The notes under the pieces: generated by a model
Database searches by the model: none
Seen by the model: the letters and a program-made list of their open reading frames with translations, nothing else
What the model was told of the DNA's origin: nothing
Position numbers and translations under genes: made by a program
Shown here: piece after piece, positions 1-9,425 of the stretch
How the letters are laid out: each line of letters opens with the position of its first letter
Position numbering within the stretch: position 1 is the stretch's first letter
Assembly (NCBI GenBank): GCA_024691985.1
Contig: JAILNC010000100.1
Coordinates: 1-64,000, forward strand
Length of the DNA stretch: 64,000 nt
Direction of reading: 5' to 3'
From: Oscillospiraceae bacterium
GTDB taxonomy: Bacteria; Bacillota; Clostridia; Oscillospirales; Oscillospiraceae

Positions 1-734
1 GGGTTGCCCTTGGGCACGATGCCGCCGGAGGTGACCAGCGCGATGGTGGCCTTCGACAGGTCCTTGACCGCGGGATTGGGGGGAACGCGGTCAAAGGAGG
101 GCATGGGATACTCGGTCACGAAGGGCTTGCCGTTCAGCTTCTTGAGCAGCATGTCCACGGCGCGCTTGGAGCCGCGCTCCTTCTCGAAGAAGTTGACGCG
201 CACGCCGCGGGGGATATAGTTGTCCTCGCAGGAGGCGCCGATCTTCTCGCCGCGGGCCAGCTTGAGCGCCAGCGGGGCGAGCTTGCTCACGGCGTCGCGC
301 ATGCCGGCTGCGCTGTTCTTGGTGGGGACGATGTAGGTCTTGTCCTTGTACAGGTCCACACCGGGGTTCTCAACGTACATGCCGGTGACGGTGGGCAGAC
401 CGAGCTGCTCGCCGACGGCGGCGCAGACAGCGCCGCAGGCCACGCCGTAGCGGCCGGCGTTGAAGGCGGGACCGGCTACCAGGATGTCTGCGCCCTGCTC
501 CTTGACCCAGGCGAGGATCTGCGCGGTGGTCGCGTCGATGTTCTCGTTGAAGTAGGAGTCGCCGCAGACGATGGTGGCGACGATCTCGGCCGCATCGCCG
601 AACTGCGCCATCAGGGCCTGACCGGGGCCGATGACCTCGCCGACGCGGAGCTCGGCCGGGGTGTCGGCCTTTTCCTCGCCGCCGATGCCTGCGAAGAACT
701 GGTTGATATAGTGTACAACTTTGATCTTAGCCAT
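1..734 (-). CDS. grdB: Glycine reductase component B gamma-like subunit (GrdB family), N-terminal part, truncated by window edge
   Basis: Reverse-strand frame open from ATG at 734 to window edge: MAKIKVVHYINQFFAGIGGEEKADTPAELRVGEVIGPGQALMAQFGDAAEIVATIVCGDSYFNEN...; same family as the + strand protein at 14497; missing from ORF track because it has no stop in the window. The Sec codon would lie outside the window. Confidence 0.93.
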   Translation of the reverse strand, partial: MAKIKVVHYINQFFAGIGGEEKADTPAELRVGEVIGPGQALMAQFGDAAEIVATIVCGDSYFNENIDATTAQILAWVKEQGADILVAGPAFNAGRYGVACGAVCAAVGEQLGLPTVTGMYVENPGVDLYKDKTYIVPTKNSAAGMRDAVSKLAPLALKLARGEKIGASCEDNYIPRGVRVNFFEKERGSKRAVDMLLKKLNGKPFVTEYPMPSFDRVPPNPAVKDLSKATIALVTSGGIVPKGN

Positions 735-747
735 CTGTCTTCCCTCC

Positions 748-2028
748 TTATCTGGCGCTGAGGCAGCCGAAGCCGACCTCGTTGGTCGCGCCCGTGATGA
801 CCTGGAGCTCTGCCACGATGGACCCGTCGGGCTGGAGGCTGTTCTCGTTGCCGCCGGCGATCCTCGTCACGTAATCGAGCGTGCCGATGACCTTGTCCAT
901 GGGAGGCAGGGTGATGACCTCGTTGGCGTTGCCGCCGGTGACGCAGGCGTCCGCGGCGGGATCGGAGTCGGCCAGGGACTGGGACTTGCCGTCCTGTCCG
1001 GCGTACTCGTCGGTGATGATGACGGTTTTAACGCCCTTGCCCTCGATCTTCTTGCAGTTCATGATCAGGTCGGTGTCGGGATTGCCGAAGCCCTCCTGCG
1101 AGATGACCGCGCCGTCGAGCCCGAAGAACTCGCACATCTTGGCAGACCAGTCGGAGGAGCGCTGCTTGTCGGCCAGGTACACATTCTCGTTGGTGATGAT
1201 GACGCCGACGAAGTTAAGGGTCTTGCCGTGCTGGGCGAAGAGGTCCTCCACGACCGGGTTGTTGAGATGGTGGTAGGTGGTGTTCTTGTCGCAGGCAGAC
1301 ACGCAGTTGCCCGAGATGATCGCACCGTCCATCAGCTCGGTGGGATAGATGAAGGTCGAGAGGGTCTTCTTGGCGTCCACGCCGTAGACGTAGGTGTCAT
1401 GCAGCAGGCCCTGGCTCTGGAGCATCATGACGTAGCCGACGCGCGGCAGGTCGGGATAGAGCTTGATGCCCTCCGTGATGCTCGGCGTCTCATAGACAAC
1501 GGAGCGGTAGGGGACTGCATTGCGGGCGAGTTCGCCGATGTAGGTCGCGGTCTTCAGACCGGCCATGCGGACAGCCTGCTCATACTCGTGCTGGGCAAGC
1601 CCCTCGATGGGGGTGATGACCAGCACCAGATTGATCAGCCGGGAGAAGGGGGTGTAGTCCGCTCCCGGTCCGCTCATGTCGATGATGCCCTCCTGGAAGC
1701 CGACGATCTTGCCTGCGGTGACAACGCCCATGCCCTCCAGGGCATAGGTCTTGCCGGAGCCGACCGTGTCCACCTTGCTGATGACGCCGGGGAATACGCC
1801 GCCGGGGCCCTCAACCTTGACACGGGGCTGGATCACATCTTTTACGGGCGTGATCCTTGTGCTTTCACCGGGCTTGGCAACGTCGAGCTGAACGTCGGCG
1901 ATCTTCTCGTTTTCGAGGATCATCTTGCGGACGGCCTCCACATCAACCGTGACGACGCCGTCTTCAAATTTCGACTCCGTTCCCAGACGCACATCGGTTA
2001 CTTTCACATACCCGAGTTCGAGTTTCAA
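748..2028 (-). CDS. grdE: Glycine reductase component B alpha/beta proprotein (GrdE)
   Basis: 426 aa, TTG start with upstream AAGGAGAG; sequence VEGPGGVFPGVISKVDTVGSGKTYALEG...SGNCVSACDKNTTYHHLNNPVVEDL matches the GrdE family, including the Cys at the pyruvoyl-forming cleavage region. Confidence 0.95.
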   Translation of the reverse strand: MKLELGYVKVTDVRLGTESKFEDGVVTVDVEAVRKMILENEKIADVQLDVAKPGESTRITPVKDVIQPRVKVEGPGGVFPGVISKVDTVGSGKTYALEGMGVVTAGKIVGFQEGIIDMSGPGADYTPFSRLINLVLVITPIEGLAQHEYEQAVRMAGLKTATYIGELARNAVPYRSVVYETPSITEGIKLYPDLPRVGYVMMLQSQGLLHDTYVYGVDAKKTLSTFIYPTELMDGAIISGNCVSACDKNTTYHHLNNPVVEDLFAQHGKTLNFVGVIITNENVYLADKQRSSDWSAKMCEFFGLDGAVISQEGFGNPDTDLIMNCKKIEGKGVKTVIITDEYAGQDGKSQSLADSDPAADACVTGGNANEVITLPPMDKVIGTLDYVTRIAGGNENSLQPDGSIVAELQVITGATNEVGFGCLSAR

Positions 2029-2049
2029 AACGTCTTCTCTCCTTTCTTT

Positions 2050-2439
2050 TCAGAAGTATCCAAGATCGTTCTCTGCCGATTCGACCGCGCTGTCGATGAG
2101 GGTCAGATCCACGAGCTGGAAGTCCTTCCGTTCCCGTTCCTGCCAGTTGCGGCGCACGGGACCGAATTTGTCCGCTGTGAATATGGCCTTCTCCATCAGC
2201 TCGACCGATTCCCGATCGGCGCGGGCCGCTTCTTTAGAAATCATGATGGATTTATAAAGCGTCTCATTGGGCTTGACACTTCCGGACAGGGGGTGGGACA
2301 AAAGCCGATGGCCCTGATGGCATGCGTCCCGGGTCCTGATCAGTACGTCACGGTAGGAGCCGTCCACAAAGCACACGTCTATCCTGCCCCGATAGGATTC
2401 GCGTACCATGGGATTGTTGCTGATGATGACGACCTTCAT
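2050..2439 (-). CDS. grdX: GrdX family protein
   Basis: 129 aa MKVVIISNNPMVRESYRGRIDVCFVDGSYRDVLIRTRDACHQGHRLLSHPLSGSVKPNETLYKSI, first gene of the grd operon. Confidence 0.88.
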   Translation of the reverse strand: MKVVIISNNPMVRESYRGRIDVCFVDGSYRDVLIRTRDACHQGHRLLSHPLSGSVKPNETLYKSIMISKEAARADRESVELMEKAIFTADKFGPVRRNWQERERKDFQLVDLTLIDSAVESAENDLGYF

Positions 2440-2481
2440 GGGACCATCCTTTCATGCAGACCATGAAACGTAAAGCGCTCG

Positions 2482-2655
2482 AAAAAAATGACAGGGAAAC
2501 GTCCGGAGCCTGCGCCCCTCGCGTCTCCCTGTCAGCCTTGGCCTCCAGAGCCCGGTACTGTCTGCCTTCCTTTTGCCTGAAAGTTTCGAGGCGATGCCTC
2601 TTGCCTCTTCGGCGGCCCCCGCGGGGGCTCTCTCGGGCAGACGATCAACCCGACT
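2482..2655 (-). promoter_or_regulatory. Glycine riboswitch (single aptamer with ghost-like 3' segment) plus intrinsic terminator
   Basis: Minus-strand RNA: GTCTGCCCGAGAGAGCC...GCCGAAGAGGCAAGAGGC...GAAACTTTCAGGCAAAAGGAAGGCAGAC...GGGCTCTGGAGGCC; P1 GTCTGCC/GGCAGAC (2560-2566 with 2636-2642); then TGACAGGGA...TCCCTGTCATTTTTTT terminator (2482-2534). Confidence 0.92.
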
Positions 2656-2720
2656 GTGTGGAATTGTGGTCGTGATGCGTCTTTTTTATACGCAGCCGCG
2701 ACCGGGAAATGTTTTGCGCC

Positions 2721-3023
2721 TTACGGCTGGAAAGCCTGTTCCTCCGTCGCGCCGGCAGGCTTGACGATCTGCTTGACGGCATAGACGACGAAGGTGGCGC
2801 AGGAACCGGTGGATTCGTCCAGAAGCAGCTTCACGGTGTCGCCGTCGCGCTCGAGCACGATCCCGATGATGCCGCCGATGGTGGCGACCTTGTCGCCGAC
2901 CTTGACGGCGTCATGCATGGCCCGGGTCTGCTTGTTCTTCTTCTGACCGGGCACGATGACAAAGAAATACAGTACGGCGAACAGCGCCAGCGCGTAGGCC
3001 AGGACAACGAGAAGCGGTCTCAT
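2721..3023 (-). CDS. yajC: YajC-like preprotein translocase subunit
   Basis: N-terminal TM then FFVIVPGQKKNKQTRAMHDAVKVGDKVATIGGIIGIVLERDGDTVKLLLDE, typical YajC. Confidence 0.85.
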   Translation of the reverse strand: MRPLLVVLAYALALFAVLYFFVIVPGQKKNKQTRAMHDAVKVGDKVATIGGIIGIVLERDGDTVKLLLDESTGSCATFVVYAVKQIVKPAGATEEQAFQP

Positions 3024-3048
3024 AAACAAATCACCTCAGAATCAGAAA

Positions 3049-4230
3049 TCAGCCGTTCAGGAACTTCTCCGCGATGTTGACAAAGGCGGCCGAGCCCTTC
3101 CAGAACACATCCTCGTCCACGTTGAACTTCGGATTGTGGTGGGCGACGTCGGTGCCCTTGGCGTGGTTGGCGGAACTGAGGAACATGAACGCGCCCGGGA
3201 CCTCGGCCAGGTAGTAGGCAAAGTCCTCGCCGCCCATGTTGGGATTCTCCACATGGGTAATGACGAAGTCCTCGCCCAGGATCTCCTTGGCGCAGTCGCC
3301 GGCGAAGGCGGCCATGGCGGGATCGTTGACGACCGGGGGAGCGCCCCAGTCCATCTCATAGTCGACCGTCGCGCCGTAGGCCTCGGCCGTGCACTTGGCG
3401 ATCTCGCCGATGCGCTTGGCCAGCTTCTGACGGACAGCCTCGTCCAGCGCGCGGGTCGTGCCCTCGATCAGCACCTCGCTCGGGATGGCGTTGTAAGCCG
3501 CACCGCCGCGGATGATGCCGATGGTGATGACCACGGGGACGCAGGCGTTGAACTCACGGGCGTTGATGGCCTCGAGTCCGATGACGATGTGCGCCGCGAC
3601 GTTGACCGGGTCGATGCCCTTCTCCGGGGTGGAGCCGTGGCAGCCGACGCCCTTGACCTTGATGACGAAGCGGTCGAAGGAGGCCATGACGGGACCCGGG
3701 CAGACGATGATGGTGCCGGAGGGGATGTCCTTCGAGAGGATAGTGCCGATGTGCGTGCCGAACACCGCGTCGGCGCCCTTGACGCCGCCGTTGGCGACCA
3801 CGATCTGCGCGCCCTTGGACTGCTCCTCGGCGGTCTGGAAGAGGAGACGGATCTCGCCGTTGAGCTCATCCTTGTGGGCGTTGAGGATCTTCGCCGCGCC
3901 CAGCAGCATGGTGGTATGGGTGTCGTGTCCGCAGGCATGCATGCAGCCCTCGTGCTTCGAGGCGTAATCTACGCCGGTGGCCTCGAGGATGGGGAGCGCG
4001 TCCATGTCCGCGCGCAGGGCCACGACCTTGCCTTTTTTGCCCTTATTGATGTACGCGATGATGCTGGAGTCGACGTCGCTCAACTCGTAGGGGATGCCGA
4101 GCGCGTCCAGCTTCGCCAGCACGTAGGCGCGGGTCTCGGGCAGGTCCTTGCCCAGTTCCGGGATCTGGTGGAGCTCACGCCGCATGGCGACAAGCTCGTC
4201 CTGCAGGGCTTCACATTCTTTCCAAAACAT
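3049..4230 (-). CDS. M20 family metallopeptidase / amidohydrolase (hippurate hydrolase-like)
   Basis: 393 aa; ALRADMDALPILE, GCMHACGHDTHTTMLLGAA, TAEEQSKGA, NMGGEDFAYYL motifs of M20D amidohydrolases. Confidence 0.9.
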   Translation of the reverse strand: MFWKECEALQDELVAMRRELHQIPELGKDLPETRAYVLAKLDALGIPYELSDVDSSIIAYINKGKKGKVVALRADMDALPILEATGVDYASKHEGCMHACGHDTHTTMLLGAAKILNAHKDELNGEIRLLFQTAEEQSKGAQIVVANGGVKGADAVFGTHIGTILSKDIPSGTIIVCPGPVMASFDRFVIKVKGVGCHGSTPEKGIDPVNVAAHIVIGLEAINAREFNACVPVVITIGIIRGGAAYNAIPSEVLIEGTTRALDEAVRQKLAKRIGEIAKCTAEAYGATVDYEMDWGAPPVVNDPAMAAFAGDCAKEILGEDFVITHVENPNMGGEDFAYYLAEVPGAFMFLSSANHAKGTDVAHHNPKFNVDEDVFWKGSAAFVNIAEKFLNG

Positions 4231-4252
4231 GATGCAACCCTCTCTTCCGCGA

Positions 4253-4924
4253 TCAGGCCTTTTTCTTCTGCTCGGCGTTGAACATCAGGCGGGCGATGAG
4301 CACCGTGCCGAAAACGGAGAGCACGATGGTGAGCCAGGCGGGAAGCGTGCCGATGAGCTTGCAGACGATCGGGATCAGTGCGCCGAAGACGGCGATCTTG
4401 GGCTTCTTGAGCGCATAGTTGCCGAAGGTGGCGCCGAAGATGGCGGCGGAGGCGTAGAGCTTCAGGCCGTCGTTGATCGCCTGGGGCAGGATCGCCACGA
4501 TGGCGGTGCCGACAAAGGCCGCGGCTGTGGTCGCGATCAGGTTCGTGATGATGGAGCCGCAGATGGCCATGGTGGAGACGACCTCGGCCTGGATGGTGCC
4601 GGGCTCGCTCTCCGTGACGTCCAGCGCGAGCGACGCGCAGGGCATGCGCATGTTGCCGATGTTGCCGGACAGGAAGCTCAGGTAGGTGCCGGCCATGCCG
4701 AGGGAGGCATAGTAGGCGATAGGCTCGACGATGTAGAAGGCGCCGAAGGCGATGGCCGTCAGGGCCCAGGCGCTGAGGATCAGACTCGTCTCGGGCCAGC
4801 AGTCAAACTTGTTGCAGAGATAGAGGACGGGGATAAAAGCGGTAAACGCAGCGAGAATGTTGGTGGGGGAGCCGATGCGGATACAGCTTTTCTTCCAGGT
4901 CGACATGTAGTTGTTGTTTTCCAT
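4253..4924 (-). CDS. Conserved multi-TM membrane protein, partner of DUF5058-like protein
   Basis: 223 aa with several hydrophobic segments; same strand and 21 bp from the neighbouring membrane gene. Confidence 0.65.
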   Translation of the reverse strand: MENNNYMSTWKKSCIRIGSPTNILAAFTAFIPVLYLCNKFDCWPETSLILSAWALTAIAFGAFYIVEPIAYYASLGMAGTYLSFLSGNIGNMRMPCASLALDVTESEPGTIQAEVVSTMAICGSIITNLIATTAAAFVGTAIVAILPQAINDGLKLYASAAIFGATFGNYALKKPKIAVFGALIPIVCKLIGTLPAWLTIVLSVFGTVLIARLMFNAEQKKKA

Positions 4925-4944
4925 TGCAAATCCTCCTTTCCGGA

Positions 4945-5670
4945 TCAGGCCAGGATCAGGGCGCAGGCGATGCCGAAGAGCATCGCGATGCCCAGCGAAT
5001 ACTCAGCCAGCTTCGGATGCTTGGGCACCACCCATCTGCCGAGAGCCATCATGCACAGAGCACCGGAGACGACCGCCACCAGATTCCCCATATTAATGAC
5101 GGGACCGCCGTTGAGGAAGCCCTTGGAGATGATGGAGTTGACGTTCAGGTAGCCGAAGACGCCGATGGAGCAGGCGGCGGACATGACGCCGAGCCAGTGG
5201 GTGTCGCCGCCGGAGAGCTTGTCGCGCAGCTTCTCGAGGCTGGGCGTGGCGACGCCGGTGAGCAGCAGCCAGCCCGCGCCGTTGAGCGCCATGGCGAACC
5301 ACGAGACCGCCATGATCTGCAGCGTGTAGCCCTCGCCGCCGAGGGTGACGCCCGCGGCGGTGGCGCCGTTGGTGGCAGCGGCGAGCTCCGTCGGAGCAGC
5401 GCCGATGATCGAAAGACGCAGCCAGGACATCGGGCCGCCGATGGCGGACATCAGACCCACCATGACGATGAACACGCCGAGGGCGGGGCCGATGGCCGTC
5501 ACGAGACCGACGCGGAAGGCCTTCTTGGGGATCTCGGGGTCGATCTGACATTCCTTGGTCGCCTTGTTGGCCGCACGGATGAACAGCACCGCCTGCAGGG
5601 CGGCGATGATGACCGTGAAGCTGCAGAGGAACCAAATGATCGGGAGATTAGAAATTTGCAAGTAGTCCAT
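4945..5670 (-). CDS. DUF5058-like multi-TM membrane protein
   Basis: Start chosen at MDYLQISNLPIIWFLCSFTVIIAALQAVLFI with upstream GGAGAT; multi-TM; ORF-track start at 5769 is upstream of the likely start. Confidence 0.7.
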   Translation of the reverse strand: MDYLQISNLPIIWFLCSFTVIIAALQAVLFIRAANKATKECQIDPEIPKKAFRVGLVTAIGPALGVFIVMVGLMSAIGGPMSWLRLSIIGAAPTELAAATNGATAAGVTLGGEGYTLQIMAVSWFAMALNGAGWLLLTGVATPSLEKLRDKLSGGDTHWLGVMSAACSIGVFGYLNVNSIISKGFLNGGPVINMGNLVAVVSGALCMMALGRWVVPKHPKLAEYSLGIAMLFGIACALILA

Positions 5671-6007
5671 AAAGGTTGATCTCCTTTCGAGTTTTCTTGG
5701 ACGCCCGCCGACGCCGTACGGCCCTCGACCCCCTGCCGAAGACCATGCAGTCCGGAGAACGCCCTGCATCGGGGCTATTGCACGAAAAAAAGGGGGACGC
5801 GAAAAATGGGGAAATTGATATCATTTTGTTGGTCGGCCTCCTGGGCAGGAGGAGGGTCGGCTAATAAAACAATCAATCATCCCCGGCAGAGATATCATAA
5901 CATTTTGTTCACATCTAAGCAAGGACAAATGACAGTATCTTGACGCACGCGAAATAAAATCGTCTGTTTTTACAAATACCATTCAAAAATTTTAGTTAAA
6001 TGGACGA

Positions 6008-6052
6008 AAGCGCGAAGGCGGAAAACCGGGGGGCTTTCCGCCTTCGCGCTTT
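6008..6052. terminator. Strong inverted repeat at 3' end of minus-strand genes
   Basis: AAGCGCGAAGGCGGAAA/TTTCCGCCTTCGCGCTT; poly-U tract is weak. Confidence 0.6.
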
Positions 6053-6068
6053 GCCGCCGGACGGCAGA

Positions 6069-6359
6069 TCAGCTGAGCGTGACCTTCTCCGCCCGCTCCG
6101 GACGAAACTCGTCCGCCATGTCGTAGATGTTGAAGTGGGTGAAGTCGCGCAGTGTCCGCCCTTTGAGCTCATAGGTGCGGATGAACTTGCTGCCCTGCAG
6201 ATGGGACCAGTGCTCCGTGTCCCAGGTGAGGTAGCCGTCGGCGTCGGTGACGGGCGAGGCCAGGACAAAATCCACCTGGCGGCCGTCCTTCATCAGCGCG
6301 ATCAGAGCGTCCCGATCCGCCTCCAGCTCGTTTTTCCGAACGGTATCATAGACTTTCAT
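6069..6359 (-). CDS. Small hypothetical protein (96 aa)
   Basis: MKVYDTVRKNELEADRDALIALMKDGRQVDFVLASP...; good upstream SD; part of minus-strand cluster. Confidence 0.6.
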   Translation of the reverse strand: MKVYDTVRKNELEADRDALIALMKDGRQVDFVLASPVTDADGYLTWDTEHWSHLQGSKFIRTYELKGRTLRDFTHFNIYDMADEFRPERAEKVTLS

Positions 6360-6385
6360 GCGTTGTGCTCCTTTCTTCTCCTTTG

Positions 6386-6973
6386 TTAATAGACGTCCTC
6401 GCCGGGGCGGACGATGCGGACGATCCACTCTTTGCGGATCTCCCAGATGTTGCCGCACACGTTGAAGACGGTCCAGTTGTCGATGGTGAATACGCGCTTC
6501 CAGCTCTCGCGGATGCGCTCGTCCTCGCCGGGGAACATGCCGCCGTAACGGCCCCGGTAGAGGTCATAGCTGCTGGTGACGCCCAGCTCCTTCAAATGCG
6601 CGGCATAGCGCGCCGCGTCTTCGGCGTCGGCGGGCAGGTACATGCGGTTGAGAACGTAGTCCCATTTGGCCTCGTCAAAGAAGACGATCTGCTCCTTCGG
6701 CACGTCCAGCACATAGACGACCGTGCCCTCGATTGGGCGCAGGCAGTTTTCCGCGCTGATGGAGCACCAGATGGAGGCCTCGGCATACGGCGGGCGGGGG
6801 ACGCGCTTCTCCGCCTGCCGGGTGAACCAGGAGTAGCTCTGCAGATAGTGCTCCGCCATATCCCCGAAGTACTGCCGCACATATTCGCTGCGGCTGAGGA
6901 TGCGTCCGGTGCGCTCCAGCTCCAAGAGGGTCTTGTCATTCTGCCGGGTATAGAGGCGGAAGAGTTCTCCCAT
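6386..6973 (-). CDS. DUF3841-like protein, copy 1
   Basis: MGELFRLYTRQNDKTLLELERTGRILSRSEYVRQYFGDMAEHYLQSYSWFTRQAEKRV...; shares ordered motifs with ORFs at 9655 and 10205. Confidence 0.75.
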   Translation of the reverse strand: MGELFRLYTRQNDKTLLELERTGRILSRSEYVRQYFGDMAEHYLQSYSWFTRQAEKRVPRPPYAEASIWCSISAENCLRPIEGTVVYVLDVPKEQIVFFDEAKWDYVLNRMYLPADAEDAARYAAHLKELGVTSSYDLYRGRYGGMFPGEDERIRESWKRVFTIDNWTVFNVCGNIWEIRKEWIVRIVRPGEDVY

Positions 6974-7005
6974 GGGCGGCTCCTTTCCAGATGATCCGGC
7001 TGCCT

Positions 7006-7707
7006 TCACGCCCGGTTCGCCGGGGAGAAGGGGCAGCGTCTGCCGATGCACTGATTGTTCTGCGCCGAGTGTGTGCAGACGACCGTCGGCTTCTCCATCT
7101 CCACGCCGAGATGCTCTTTTGCGAAGTCGACCGCATGGAGGATGGCGAGATAGGAATCCCGCTTGCAGCAGCGCGGGCCGTCGATCTCCGAGATGGCCGT
7201 GAGCGCACGGGCCGTCATCTTCTGCGCCAGCGCCCATGGCGCCCCGGACAGGGGAGAGGCATAGGTGAGGATGGACACGAACATCCCGGAGCTTATCGCC
7301 GCGCCGCAGGCGCCCCAGTAGCCGCAGGTCCCGCCGGGTACGCCCTTGCCCCGGTTGAGCATCTCGGTGACGGCGCGCTTGAGATCGACGTCCCCGCCCG
7401 CGTTTTTATACGCGGTCAGCAGCGCCGCGCCGACCATGACGTGGTGCTCCGGCCCGTGCATATGGCAGAAGGGGAGGGACATCATCTTTTCCAGGATCGC
7501 GATGGGGTCCTTCGAGTCCTCTGTCATACACAGCGAGAGGATCGTGTCCATGCCCCTTGTGTGGCACTCGTTGCAGACGTAGTGGCCGTTGACGCAGCGG
7601 GTCTTGCTGTTCTCCCGCTTGTGGCAGATCTCGCAGCGCATCGGCTCGTCCTCCTGCAGGTAGACCAGCGGGGCCTTGCAGATCAGGCATTCCTCGTTCA
7701 TTTGCAT
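7006..7707 (-). CDS. DUF5714-like Cys-rich protein
   Basis: 233 aa, N-terminal zinc-ribbon-like CLICKAPL/MRCEICHKR/CVNGHYVCNECH and GTCGYWGACGAAISSG motif. Confidence 0.7.
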   Translation of the reverse strand: MQMNEECLICKAPLVYLQEDEPMRCEICHKRENSKTRCVNGHYVCNECHTRGMDTILSLCMTEDSKDPIAILEKMMSLPFCHMHGPEHHVMVGAALLTAYKNAGGDVDLKRAVTEMLNRGKGVPGGTCGYWGACGAAISSGMFVSILTYASPLSGAPWALAQKMTARALTAISEIDGPRCCKRDSYLAILHAVDFAKEHLGVEMEKPTVVCTHSAQNNQCIGRRCPFSPANRA

Positions 7708-7814
7708 GTCTCTCCTTTCCTTTTCTGCGGCGCCGCGTCATTGACAGAAACGGGGACGCGGCCGTATAATACAGCTAACACATCCATAAAAATCATCGCG
7801 ATGGGAGTTTGACC

Positions 7815-8432
7815 ATGAAAATCGAATGTCTTCCGGTCGGCTGGCTGCGGGCCAACTGCTATGTGCTGTGGGATGAGGAAAGCGGGGAGTGCGCCGTGAT
7901 CGATCCCGGCGGGAACCCGGAGATTATCCTGGGCTTTTTGAAGGAGCACGGCCTGCACTGTGACAGGATCCTGCTCACCCACGCCCACGACGACCACAGC
8001 AAGGGCGTGTACGGCGTGATCGAGGGCACGAGCGCGAAGGTCTGCATGCACCGCGGCGACGTGGGCCTGACCGTGCGGCGCACCGGGCTCTGCTTTCAGG
8101 AGCCGGCGGATACGATCTTCCTTACGGAGGGAGACGAGATCCCGGTCGGCGCGCTGACGGTGCGCGTGCTGGAGACGCCGGGCCACACGCCCGGGGGCCT
8201 CTGTTTCCTCTGCGAAGACGCGCTGTTCAGCGGCGACACGCTCTTCAAGGGCTCGACGGGGCGGGCCGATCTCGGCGGCGACTTTGACACAGAGCTGCGC
8301 TCGCTGAAAAAGCTGGCGCTGCTGGAGGGGGACTACCGCGTCTTTCCCGGTCACTCGTCGCCCACGACGCTGCAGGCCGAGCGGGAGAGCAACCCCTACA
8401 TGCTCCGCGGCATGGAGCTGCCCGACGCTTGA
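7815..8432 (+). CDS. MBL-fold metallo-hydrolase (glyoxalase II-like)
   Basis: LTHAHDDHSKG, HTPGGLCFL, LFSGDTLFKGSTGRAD, FPGHSSPTTL motifs. Confidence 0.92.
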   Translation: MKIECLPVGWLRANCYVLWDEESGECAVIDPGGNPEIILGFLKEHGLHCDRILLTHAHDDHSKGVYGVIEGTSAKVCMHRGDVGLTVRRTGLCFQEPADTIFLTEGDEIPVGALTVRVLETPGHTPGGLCFLCEDALFSGDTLFKGSTGRADLGGDFDTELRSLKKLALLEGDYRVFPGHSSPTTLQAERESNPYMLRGMELPDA

Positions 8433-8440
8433 CGCGAAAT

Positions 8441-8482
8441 AACCGGCTGTACTGCAAGTATACCGCAGCACAGCCGGTTTTT
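8441..8482 (+). terminator. Intrinsic terminator
   Basis: AACCGGCTGT...ACAGCCGGTTTTT after the MBL gene. Confidence 0.8.
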
Positions 8483-8682
8483 CAACGGCGTTGACGGAAG
8501 ACATTTTTTCTTTCTGATTTAAAATTGTATTTGAATAATTGAAGCCCGTAGGTTATAATAGCCTTGCAAAACCAAAAAGCTGATTTGACATTTTTTCAAC
8601 AAACTTGCGTCATATAAAAATCGCGGTCAATCATTCGACCGGACGCGGGCTTCGCTGCACGCTTGTTTAAGGGGTTTTCAGC

Positions 8683-9354
8683 ATGGGCAGAACAAAATAT
8701 TCGGACGAGGAGCGCGATCAGATCCTGGTCTCCTTCATTCGGGCGGCGCGGGAGATCCTGGACGAGGAGGGGATCGAGAACATCTCCATCCGCAAGATCG
8801 CGGGGCTGACGGGGCTCAACAGCGCCACCATGTACCTGTATTTCCCGAATTCCGACGTGCTTGTCACGATGGCCTCCATGAGCTATCTGGAGAAATACTG
8901 CCGGACGCTCGCGGCGGATATGCCGCTGATGAACACCAACTGTTCCGCCTTCCTGCACACCTGGGAGGTGTTCACCCAGTACGCCTTTGCCCAGCCGAAG
9001 ATCTTCTACCATATTTTCTTCAGCCCGCACACCGTACCGCTCAACGAGATCGTCGACGAGTATTACCGCCTGTTCCCCGGGCAGCTGAGCAACATCCAGG
9101 GCAATGTCTACGAAATGCTGCACAGCGGCAGCCTGTCCGAGCGCTGCTGGGCGGTGTTCTGGCCTCTGGCGGAGGAACTCGGCATCGCAAGGGAGGAGGC
9201 CGAGCTGATCAACACCCTGACGCTCTGCTACTTCCGCACGCTGCTGGAGGAGCGCTGCCAGGACGCCGAGAGCATGCTCAAGAGCGCGCAGCTGTCCCAG
9301 AAGATGCACGACGCGCTGGAATTCCTGCTGCGCCAGGGAGAGAAAAAAACCTGA
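8683..9354 (+). CDS. TetR/AcrR family transcriptional regulator
   Basis: ILVSFIRAAREILDEEGIENISIRKIAGLTGLNSATMYLYFPNSDVLV HTH. Confidence 0.88.
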   Translation: MGRTKYSDEERDQILVSFIRAAREILDEEGIENISIRKIAGLTGLNSATMYLYFPNSDVLVTMASMSYLEKYCRTLAADMPLMNTNCSAFLHTWEVFTQYAFAQPKIFYHIFFSPHTVPLNEIVDEYYRLFPGQLSNIQGNVYEMLHSGSLSERCWAVFWPLAEELGIAREEAELINTLTLCYFRTLLEERCQDAESMLKSAQLSQKMHDALEFLLRQGEKKT

Positions 9355-9372
9355 ACCACGCATTTATGAATA

Positions 9373-9401
9373 GAGGCCGCTGCACATTTTGCAGCGGCCT
9401 C
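9373..9401 (+). terminator. Terminator-like hairpin
   Basis: GAGGCCGCTGC-ACATTTT-GCAGCGGCCTC. Confidence 0.7.
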
Positions 9402-9425
9402 ATACTGTAGACAAACCCCGGAACA

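Noticed and set aside
721-2466. 581-aa + strand ORF opposite grdE/grdX
   Set aside because: Antisense shadow ORF of GC-rich coding DNA; minus strand encodes clear GrdE and GrdX.
5671-5870. Second glycine riboswitch upstream of the DUF5058 operon
   Set aside because: Lacks the conserved aptamer blocks that are clear at 2560-2642.
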